The notes under the pieces are model-generated. The model was given only the letters and a program-made list of their open reading frames with translations. It did not search any database and was not told where the DNA came from. From Synechococcaceae cyanobacterium (GTDB lineage: Bacteria; Cyanobacteriota; Cyanobacteriia; PCC-6307; Cyanobiaceae), in the NCBI GenBank assembly GCA_947378425.1, contig CANCJV010000015.1, forward strand, positions 1 through 64,000: a DNA stretch of 64,000 nucleotides, read 5' to 3'. The translations under genes were made by a program, and so were the position numbers. Positions 7,640-15,479 of the stretch are shown one piece after another (positions within the stretch are counted from its first letter, which is position 1; every line of letters starts with the position of its first letter).

Positions 7640-8428
7640 ATGCCAGAGCCCAGCGGACGTGGCCGTCGAGAATTTCTTCCCTCCGCCAACCAGGCCATTG
7701 CGGAGCTGGAGGAGGCCACTGGCAAACCGGTGCTTGTGGTGGAAGCGCCGGAGCTGAATGTGCTCGCCACGATGCGGCAGGCGGGCCCCGAGGACCCCAG
7801 CCATGTGCTGCGCATCAAGGGGGGCGGCCAAAGCCGGGTGGCCGACTATCTGATCGTTTTCCAATGCCGCATGGTGCTGCGGGATGGCCCGGGCCCCCGT
7901 GCGGTGGTGAGGGACAAACCGCCGGTACGCGAGCGGGTGATCAGCGAATGCGAGAAGCTGCACCGCCAGCTGCAACTGGCCAAGGCCCGTGAGCTGGGCA
8001 CCTTCATCTATGACGGCCTGATCCTGCAGCTGCGCTCGATGGGGCCGGGGCTATTGGTGGACCGCTGGATCCGCCAGCACTGCCCGGATCTCAGGGAGGC
8101 CCAGGAGCAATCGATCGAGTCGGAAATCACCAACAACCTGGGGGCGCTTCAGCCCAGCACTCGCGCCAACTATCCAGCGACGATCTACGAAGCCAGCATT
8201 GCCATGAATGCGGCCTATGCAGTTTTTGGCGGTGATCTGCTGGGCAAGCCCTATCTCGCTGTGCCCTACATCTCCCAGGGCTATGGGGAGCTGGCCCGCC
8301 GTCTGGTCTCGCTGGCCCTTGGGGATGGGAACCCGGCCAACGAGCCGGGGGACCGGGTGGTCATCGACAGCTGGGCACAAGAGCTGAGCGTCTCCGGCTG
8401 GTATGACTGGAGTGAGCTGTCCGAGTGA
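7640..8428 (+). CDS. Hypothetical protein paired with TPR gene
   Basis: The 262-residue soluble protein has no domain I recognise. It contains a block typical of folded alpha/beta proteins (IAELEEATGKPVLVVEAPEL, then HVLRIKG, ADYLIVFQCRMVLR) followed by a helical half (ECEKLHRQLQLAKARELGTF) and a tyrosine/glycine-rich segment (PYISQGYGELARRLVSLALG). ATG 7640 is preferred; the frame stays open upstream to 7481, but that part is basic and not protein-like. Its stop lies 2 bases before the ATG of the TPR protein, and a GTG start there would overlap it, so the two should be co-expressed and may interact. Confidence 0.65.
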   Translation: MPEPSGRGRREFLPSANQAIAELEEATGKPVLVVEAPELNVLATMRQAGPEDPSHVLRIKGGGQSRVADYLIVFQCRMVLRDGPGPRAVVRDKPPVRERVISECEKLHRQLQLAKARELGTFIYDGLILQLRSMGPGLLVDRWIRQHCPDLREAQEQSIESEITNNLGALQPSTRANYPATIYEASIAMNAAYAVFGGDLLGKPYLAVPYISQGYGELARRLVSLALGDGNPANEPGDRVVIDSWAQELSVSGWYDWSELSE

Positions 8429-8430
8429 GC

Positions 8431-9537
8431 ATGAGCGAGCCGCAGCCAATCCGCTTTTCATTGCCTGAGGCAAGGTTCGATCTGAACCTCCTGCCGGAGG
8501 CTGCACGCCAGCGAGGCAGCCAGGCGTTCCACGAGGCCGTCACCGTCTACTACAAAGACGCCTACCGCGAGGCGGGCGGGCGCGTGGATGTGGGCTTCAG
8601 CGACGGGGTGATCGAGGTGAACTGGGAGCCCCAGGCGGGGCAGGTTCCAGCGAGCACCACCATCGCCGCCCAGCTGGCGGCAGGGCGTTATGACGAGGCG
8701 ATTCCGCTGTTGCGGACAAGGCTGCAGCTGGAGCCCGACCATGTGGAGAGCCTCTACAACCTGGGCATGGTCTACAGCGACCGGATGCAGCTCACCGAAG
8801 CCCGGGAGCTGCTGGCGCGGGCGGTGGAGCTGGATCCCGGCGATGCCAATGCCCAAGTGGCCCTCGGCATAGCAGCCCTGCGCGACAACGATCCCGATGC
8901 CGCCCAGGGTCCTTTGGAAAAGGCCGTAGTGCTCCAGCCCCGCAATCCCTTTGCGCTCCGAACTCTCGGCCAGCTGATGCTGATGAAGGGCGACGCACCG
9001 ATGGCCTTGCCCCATCTGCGGGCCGCAGCCACGGTGGCACCGCAGGATCCGATCAACCTGTTCACCTACGCCCAGTGCCTGCTGGCAATCGAGGGCGCGT
9101 CCCATGAAGCGGAAGCCGATGAGCTCTTCCAGCTGGCCCTGCGGCTGGCACCTGTGGGTGAGCTGGCCGAGAAGATCAAGAACCAGCAGCGCCGGCTCGC
9201 GGACCGGGTGATGCGTGCCAACGCCCAAGGCATGCCCCGCATGGATGCGGTGATGTATCTCAGCAGTGCACTGGAGGCCTACCGCGAGCTGGACCCCGTC
9301 GGCCAGAAGCAACTGCTGGGGGAGGTCACGGCGATCAGCCAGAAAGGACTGGCGATCAACAACCCCGACCAGAAGCATCACCTCCGCCAGTACCGCGGCG
9401 GCACCACCGTCTCGGCCCTGCAAGCCGCCTGCATCTTCTACGTGGGTGTTCGGTTGCTCCTGCCTGGCCAGGACGCAGGCATCGACTTCGCTCGTGAGTA
9501 CGAGCTGGCCAAGGGGATGGAGGGGGTGAATCCGTAG
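8431..9537 (+). CDS. TPR-repeat protein
   Basis: The 368-residue product has an N-terminal region of about 75 residues with the segment AFHEAVTVYYKDAYREAGGR. At least four tetratricopeptide repeats follow (about residues 75-210), with typical spacing: RYDEAIPLLRTRLQLEPDHV, then YNLGMVYSDRMQLTEARELL, then QVALGIAALRDNDPDAAQGP. The C-terminal 110 residues have an unassigned helical domain. TPR proteins act as scaffolds for protein complexes; the natural partner candidate is the protein encoded immediately upstream. No signal peptide is seen, so it should be cytoplasmic. A GTG at 8425 would give two more residues. Confidence 0.75.
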   Translation: MSEPQPIRFSLPEARFDLNLLPEAARQRGSQAFHEAVTVYYKDAYREAGGRVDVGFSDGVIEVNWEPQAGQVPASTTIAAQLAAGRYDEAIPLLRTRLQLEPDHVESLYNLGMVYSDRMQLTEARELLARAVELDPGDANAQVALGIAALRDNDPDAAQGPLEKAVVLQPRNPFALRTLGQLMLMKGDAPMALPHLRAAATVAPQDPINLFTYAQCLLAIEGASHEAEADELFQLALRLAPVGELAEKIKNQQRRLADRVMRANAQGMPRMDAVMYLSSALEAYRELDPVGQKQLLGEVTAISQKGLAINNPDQKHHLRQYRGGTTVSALQAACIFYVGVRLLLPGQDAGIDFAREYELAKGMEGVNP

Positions 9538-9998
9538 TCCGGCCCCCCCGAGTGAGGGACCATTGCCGCCAGATCCGGGAAGCCCGTCATCTGATCCGCA
9601 CCCTGCGGCAGCAGATGTTGAAGGCAGGGGAGAGCCAGGCAGGGGCTCCGGGGCCTTTTGAGGCCGGTCATCAGGGCTCTGGTCTCAGCGCGGCAGCCGC
9701 CGAATCCGGTTTGCTCCAGGGTGGCAAAGGGTTCGGCGATGAAAGCATGCAATAACTGCATGGAGATGGAAGCGAAGAGAATGGGGCTGTTGGCGCTAAA
9801 GCCCCAGAGATGCTGTAAAACAAAGCTAAGTGCTGCTGGGCCACCCAACGCCATGGGCCGATTGACGCTGATCCATCGGCCTGGCGTGGCGGGTTTGGCT
9901 CCGTCTTGGTTGCTGCCAGCCCTTCCCTGCCAGCGGCAGCAGGGCGGCTGGGGTCGCCAGGCCGCCGCCGATCAGCAGGCCTGCAACCGGCTTTTCTG
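9538..9998 (+). other. Intergenic region before the defence operon
   Basis: This 460-base stretch has only weak reading frames (for example GTG 9552 to 9755, 67 codons) without recognisable features. It should carry the promoter of the downstream helicase-methyltransferase operon, but I see no convincing -35/-10 pair. Confidence 0.4.
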
Positions 9999-12900
9999 AT
10001 GGATGTCTTTTCGTTCCGCGACCAGGTCGTCGAGGACTACGGCCAGTTCAGCCGCAGTTTTACCAGCATCCAGGCTGAAGATATACGCGATTTCATTGAT
10101 GGTCGCTATAGCGATGAGGAATACTGGCCATCGCCTCTGATCCAGCTCAATCCCAGCTTTGTAGGAGGAGGCCGGATCGGTGAGCTGGTGGACCAGGGGG
10201 TACTGGATGCGGAGTGCCGCCAGATCTTCCGTTGGGGTAAAGACAATGGAGCAGGCGAGGAGTTGCAACTCCACCAGCACCAGCTGGAAGCCCTGCGCAT
10301 TGTGCTGGCTGGAGAGGGTGTCATCATCACGACCGGCACCAGCTCCGGCAAGTCGATCAGTTACATCCTGCCGATAGTGCAGCGCATCATCAAGCTACGA
10401 CAAGCAGGAGATCACAGCAAACGCATTCGGGCCATCATCATTTACCCGATGAATGCGCTGTGCAACAGCCAGTTCAAAGAGCTGGAAAAATACCTTTGCC
10501 TCGGCTATCCCGATGGCTGCGAAAAGGTCACCTTTGCCCGCTACACCGGCCAGGAGTCAACCCAGGAACGCGAAAAGATCCAGAACAGTCCGCCCGATAT
10601 TCTGCTCACGAACTACGTGATGCTGGAGTACATCCTTACCCGCCAGAACCCGCTCGACCAGCAGGTGATCCGCGCTGCCCAGGGACTGGAGTTTCTGGTA
10701 TTGGATGAGCTGCACACCTACCGCGGCCGGCAGGGAGCTGACGTGGCGATGCTGGTGCGGCGCGTGCGGCAACGGCTCTGCCCGCACAACAGCCTGATCT
10801 GTATCGGCACTTCGGCCACCATGGCCAGTGAGGGCAGCGCCGACGATCGCAATGCCGTGGTTGCCTCGATTGCCAGCAAGCTGTTCGGCACCGAAATCCC
10901 TGCTGACAACGTTGTCACCGAGACACTGGAGCGGGTCACCGAAGGTGAATTGCCCAGTGGCGAGGAGCTGCGCCAGGCCCTGGAGAACGGCCCTCCAGTG
11001 CAGGAGAGGAAGGGAGGAGATATTGCGAAACTGCGCTGTCACCCTCTCTCACGTTGGGTGGAACTGAAGCTCGGGCTGCGGCGAGAGGACGATCGTGCCG
11101 ATAGCAAATGGGTGCGCTCCAATCCTAGTGCCTTCCGCCAGGCTGCCGAAGAGCTGGCGACTCTCAGTGGCGTGGATCTCCAGCAAGCGCGGGATGGTTT
11201 GCGTGCCTTCCTGCTGGCCGCCTACCAGGTGGAGATTGCCCCCAACCGACGCTTCTTTGCCTTCCGCCTGCACCAGTTCGTCTCGGCAGGGGGTGATATC
11301 TATTGCACCCTGGAGGAACCGGGATCTCGTCATCCGACGCTCAAGGGCCAGATCTACCGGCCGGGTAGCAACCGCCAGGTCCTGCTGTTCCCGCTGGTGT
11401 TTTGCCGCAGCTGCGGGCAGGAGTTCCATCCGGTCTGGGCCCATCTGCAGAGCAAGCGGCCGGCGCGGCTGGAGCCCCGCGATTTCAGCGACCAGAGCAG
11501 CCTGAAGGACAAGGAGGTGCTGCCTGGCTACTTCATGCCCGACGCGAAAGGGGTCTATTCCACGGACGATCCGGAGCAGGCCAACTACCCCGATGGCTGG
11601 CTTGAGCCCAGCAAGGACGGAACATTGGCACTGCGCCAGCACTACCGCCAGGCGGCACCGGTGGCCTGTCGTTTCCGTCCGGATGGCCAGGCCAGCCCGG
11701 AGGGTCTGCCGGGTTGGTTCCTGAGCGGCAGCTTCCGGTTCTGCCCCAGCTGCGGGGTCGAGCACAACGTGCGCGGCAGCGAGTTCCGCAAGCTGTGCGG
11801 GCTGAGCTCGGAAGGGCGCAGTTCCGCTACCACCACCTTGAGCCTTGCGGTGCTGCGGCACCTGCTCAACTTCCCCGCCGACGAGCTACCGGATAACGCC
11901 CGCAAGCTGCTGGCCTTCAGTGACAACCGGCAGGACGCCTCCCTGCAGGCGGGGCACTTCAACGACTTCATGCGAGTGCTGCAGCTGCGGGCCGCTCTGG
12001 TGGCGGCACTACAGGCTCAGAGTGGACGGGAACTGAGCCTGGAAATCCTGGCCCAGGAAACGGAGAAAGCCCTGCGTCTGGAAGCCGACGACTTCATCGC
12101 CCAGAAGGACATTGTGCCGGCTGTGGAGGGCAAGTTCCGCAAGGCGTTACGGGAGGTGCTGGAGTACCGACTGGTGGTCGATTTGCGCCGGGGCTGGCGG
12201 CTCACCAATCCCAACCTTGAGCAGCTGCAGCTGCTGGAAATCGACTACGACGAGCTCGTCAACTGCGTGGAGGATCAGGCTCAGTGGTCGGGGCAGCATC
12301 CGTTGCTGGCTCAGTGCACCCCGATCGAGCGATATCTGATCTGCCACCGCCTGCTGGAGGAACTGCGAGAGCGGTTGGCGATTGAAACCAATGTCTTGTT
12401 TGCGGAGGAGTTCGAGCGACGGCGTCGGGCCTCGGCTGAGCTGGAAGAGGTCTGGTCGATCGGCAGCGACGAGAAGGGAGAGCTGGCACGCAGCGTGGTC
12501 TTTGAGACGGTGCCCCGTGATGCCCGTGGCAAGGGGTTCCGCGGCCTGGAGGGTCTCTCCTTACGGGGTGAATTCGGGCGCTGGCTGAAGGCCCGGGAAC
12601 GCTGGCTGTCCCAGGAGGATCTGCACGCGACGCTCAAGTGGAATGAAGCCCTCTATGAGCAGATCACCCGAGGGCTGGTGAGCGTCCTCGGCCGTTATCA
12701 CCTGCTAAAGGAGGTGGACCTGCGGCTGAGCCGTCGTGGCAGCGAACGCAAGACCGGTTGGCGACTGAGCAGCAGCGCTCTGCGCTGGACACTGACAAAG
12801 CCTGATGCCCAACCGGTGGATGTTTACCAGGCGGCGTTATGGCAGCAGCGACGGAACTCAGGTCGCCGTGGGCCAGTGAATGCCTACTTCCGCCATCTGT

Positions 12901-15479
12901 ATCACGATCTGGCCAGCACCCTGGGCCAGCAGGGCAGGCCGTTTTTGCAGACCCTGCTGGCGCGAGAGCACACGGCCCAGGTGGATCCGCTGGAGCGCGA
13001 GAAGCGGGAGGAGGCCTTCCGGGAAGCGCGGCTGCGACTGCTCTATTGCTCCCCGACGATGGAACTCGGGGTAGATATTGCCTCACTCAATACCGTCTAT
13101 ATGCGCAATGTGCCGCCAACGCCCGCCAACTATGCGCAGCGCAGTGGTCGTGCCGGTCGCAGTGGCCAGCCCGCGCTGGTACTGAGCTATTGCGGCGCAA
13201 CTTCACCGCATGATCAGTATTTCTTTTCTGCACCTGCCCGCATGGTCTCGGGAGCCGTCAGTGCGCCGACGCTGGAGCTGGCGAATGAGGAGCTGCTCAT
13301 CGCCCACTTCCGCGCCCTCTGGCTGGCCACCACGGGCAAGGCCCTACCCAGCAAGGTGAAGGACTTGGTCGAGCTGGACAGCGACACCAAACCGGTGTCC
13401 GCCGAGATTGCGGAGTCTCTGGACAGCCCAGCGGCGCGGGATCGTGCCCTCAAGGATTGCCAGGCGATCGTGGCGGATCTGCAGCACAATCAGTGGCTGG
13501 GACCTTCTCCTCCCCCCTGGCTCACGGACAGCTGGCTGGAGGCTCTGATCAGCGGCACCGGCCGGGACTTCGACGGCTCGCTCAACCGCTGGCGGGGGCT
13601 TCTCGATGCCGTCACCAGTCAGCTGGTTCAGACGGGCAAGGACATGGTCAATTACGCCCTGCCTGAGCGTGAGAAGAAGAGCGCCGAGCAGCGCCAGCGG
13701 GCGGCGCTCCTGCAGCGGGATCTGTTGCTGGCCTCCCGCAGCGGTCCCCAGGGCACGGGAGGTGACTTCAGCACCTATCGCTATCTGGCCAGCCAGGGGT
13801 TCATGCCGGGCTACAACTTCCCGCGGCTGCCGCTGTTGGCCTTCATCCCAGGCAGCCGCGAACAGGTGGGTGGTGGTACCTATCTCAGTCGGCCGCGATT
13901 TGTTGGCATCAGTGAGTTCGGGCCGCACTCATTGATCTATCACGAGGGCAACACCTACAAGGTGAGTGGCGCCATCCTGAACCTGCAGGAGCAGGCGGGC
14001 ACCGCAAACAAGACCCTGGCCACCCGCGATGCGCTGATCTGCGGCGCCTGTGGCCATGCCCATCTCGGCGAAGATGCCATACAGGAACTCTGCTGTCATT
14101 GCGGTGCCTCGCTCAAGTCGTTCCCCGATGGCACGGCACTGAAGATTCCAAGTCTGTATCAGATCGAGCAGGTCACCACCCGCCGGGCTGATCGGATCAC
14201 CTCCGACGATGAAGAGCGACAGCGGCTGGGCTATGAACTGCTCACCACCTATGAGTTTCCGAAGGACAACAATCAGGTACGGGTGGCGATCGCCGAGGTG
14301 AGTGTTGCTGGCAGGTCACTGCTGTCATTGAGCTATGGCGCTGCCACCCAGATCAGTCGCATCAATTTGGGCCGGCGGCGGCGAGAAAACCCCACCAACA
14401 TCGGCTTCCCGATCCATCCAAACAAGGGCACCTGGGGCAAGGAGTCCGATCTGCTGACGAGCAGCGACGAGGAGGTGGTCGATTCGGAACAGGGCTACGT
14501 GAAGATCACTCCCTATGTGCAAGACCGCAAGAACGCCCTGCTGCTGCGCTTCCACACCCAGTGGGAACCCCGGGATCTGATCACGGTGCGCCATGCGCTC
14601 AAGCGCGGCATTGAGGTGGCCTTCCAGCTCGACCCCAGCGAGATCGCGGCTGAGCTGATGCCGAATGAAGCCCAGGCCACAGCCCTGTTGATCTATGAAG
14701 CGGCGGAAGGTGGTGCCGGCGTGCTCAGCCGCCTGGTGGAAAGCCCCACAGCCCTGCAGGTGGTGGGCCGCACGGCCCTGGAGGTGTGCCACTGGGATTG
14801 GCAGGGGCCGTTGCCGCGGCAGGAGGTGGAGCTGAGCAACAGCGATGAGGAGTGCGAAGCCGGCTGTTACCGCTGCCTGCTCAGTTACAACAACCAGCGC
14901 GATCACGAGCTGATCGATCGTCGGCTGGGGTCCTTGAAGCAATTCCTGCTGGACCTGGCCCGCGCTGATGTGGTGCCCCAGGGCGGCCATGGCGGGCGCA
15001 GTGAGTTGATGGAGAGGCTGCTGCCCCTCAGCCAGAGCGGTCTGGAGCGCCTGTGGCTGCGCACCGTGCAGGAGCGCGGTTATCTCTTGCCTGATAAGGC
15101 CCAGTCGCCGGTGCCGGATCACTACGTGGTGCCGGACTTCACCTACAGCGATGCGCTTGGGCTGGTGTTCGTGGATGGGCCCCATCACAGCAAGCCGTTG
15201 CAACAGGAGTTGGATGCCCGCAAACGCCGCGAGCTGGATGACGCCAGCTATCACGTGGTCGTGTTCGGGCCGGAGCCCCGCGAGTGGGAGGCGGTGTTCG
15301 CCGAATACCGCTGGCTGTTCGGGGAGGGCCACGCCGAGCCGGCGGCTTCTGCCCCAGTGGCGGGAATGCCAGCTCCAGGGGCCTCACCAGCACAGGCCGA
15401 CATCGGCGAGCAGATCGCAGCGGTGTTCGCCGACCACGGCGATCTGCTCGGTGGCAGCCGCAGCAGTGGTCAACCATGA
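9999..15479 (+). CDS. Giant DEAD/DEAH helicase with DUF1998 and terminal nuclease-like domain (DrmA/DrmB-like)
   Basis: About 1826 residues. Helicase motifs are clear: TTGTSSGKS near residue 112, LDELHTYRGRQGADV near 235, IGTSATMA near 272 and QRSGRAGRSGQ near 1047. Zinc-knuckle pairs occur at CRSCG (about 469), CPSCG (about 583), CGACG (about 1348) and CCHCG (about 1366). A DUF1998-like region lies at about 1550-1650 (EAAEGGAGVLSRLV, CEAGCYRCLLSYNNQRDH). The C-terminus has PDF, then VFVDGPHH, then YHVVVFG, resembling Vsr-type PD-(D/E)xK nucleases. In DISARM, DrmA (helicase) and DrmB (DUF1998) are separate proteins; here they look fused and a nuclease is added. ATG 9999 is chosen; TTG 9906 would add 31 residues. 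It overlaps the next gene by 4 bases. It should translocate on DNA during phage restriction. Confidence 0.7.
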   Translation: MDVFSFRDQVVEDYGQFSRSFTSIQAEDIRDFIDGRYSDEEYWPSPLIQLNPSFVGGGRIGELVDQGVLDAECRQIFRWGKDNGAGEELQLHQHQLEALRIVLAGEGVIITTGTSSGKSISYILPIVQRIIKLRQAGDHSKRIRAIIIYPMNALCNSQFKELEKYLCLGYPDGCEKVTFARYTGQESTQEREKIQNSPPDILLTNYVMLEYILTRQNPLDQQVIRAAQGLEFLVLDELHTYRGRQGADVAMLVRRVRQRLCPHNSLICIGTSATMASEGSADDRNAVVASIASKLFGTEIPADNVVTETLERVTEGELPSGEELRQALENGPPVQERKGGDIAKLRCHPLSRWVELKLGLRREDDRADSKWVRSNPSAFRQAAEELATLSGVDLQQARDGLRAFLLAAYQVEIAPNRRFFAFRLHQFVSAGGDIYCTLEEPGSRHPTLKGQIYRPGSNRQVLLFPLVFCRSCGQEFHPVWAHLQSKRPARLEPRDFSDQSSLKDKEVLPGYFMPDAKGVYSTDDPEQANYPDGWLEPSKDGTLALRQHYRQAAPVACRFRPDGQASPEGLPGWFLSGSFRFCPSCGVEHNVRGSEFRKLCGLSSEGRSSATTTLSLAVLRHLLNFPADELPDNARKLLAFSDNRQDASLQAGHFNDFMRVLQLRAALVAALQAQSGRELSLEILAQETEKALRLEADDFIAQKDIVPAVEGKFRKALREVLEYRLVVDLRRGWRLTNPNLEQLQLLEIDYDELVNCVEDQAQWSGQHPLLAQCTPIERYLICHRLLEELRERLAIETNVLFAEEFERRRRASAELEEVWSIGSDEKGELARSVVFETVPRDARGKGFRGLEGLSLRGEFGRWLKARERWLSQEDLHATLKWNEALYEQITRGLVSVLGRYHLLKEVDLRLSRRGSERKTGWRLSSSALRWTLTKPDAQPVDVYQAALWQQRRNSGRRGPVNAYFRHLYHDLASTLGQQGRPFLQTLLAREHTAQVDPLEREKREEAFREARLRLLYCSPTMELGVDIASLNTVYMRNVPPTPANYAQRSGRAGRSGQPALVLSYCGATSPHDQYFFSAPARMVSGAVSAPTLELANEELLIAHFRALWLATTGKALPSKVKDLVELDSDTKPVSAEIAESLDSPAARDRALKDCQAIVADLQHNQWLGPSPPPWLTDSWLEALISGTGRDFDGSLNRWRGLLDAVTSQLVQTGKDMVNYALPEREKKSAEQRQRAALLQRDLLLASRSGPQGTGGDFSTYRYLASQGFMPGYNFPRLPLLAFIPGSREQVGGGTYLSRPRFVGISEFGPHSLIYHEGNTYKVSGAILNLQEQAGTANKTLATRDALICGACGHAHLGEDAIQELCCHCGASLKSFPDGTALKIPSLYQIEQVTTRRADRITSDDEERQRLGYELLTTYEFPKDNNQVRVAIAEVSVAGRSLLSLSYGAATQISRINLGRRRRENPTNIGFPIHPNKGTWGKESDLLTSSDEEVVDSEQGYVKITPYVQDRKNALLLRFHTQWEPRDLITVRHALKRGIEVAFQLDPSEIAAELMPNEAQATALLIYEAAEGGAGVLSRLVESPTALQVVGRTALEVCHWDWQGPLPRQEVELSNSDEECEAGCYRCLLSYNNQRDHELIDRRLGSLKQFLLDLARADVVPQGGHGGRSELMERLLPLSQSGLERLWLRTVQERGYLLPDKAQSPVPDHYVVPDFTYSDALGLVFVDGPHHSKPLQQELDARKRRELDDASYHVVVFGPEPREWEAVFAEYRWLFGEGHAEPAASAPVAGMPAPGASPAQADIGEQIAAVFADHGDLLGGSRSSGQP

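Noticed and set aside
14325-15332. Long antisense open frame opposite the helicase gene, with similar ones at 19381-20574 and 8458-9423
   Set aside because: These are the usual by-products of G+C-rich coding DNA; their His/Gln/Arg/Gly-rich translations lack domain-like pattern and the sense frames are clearly coding.
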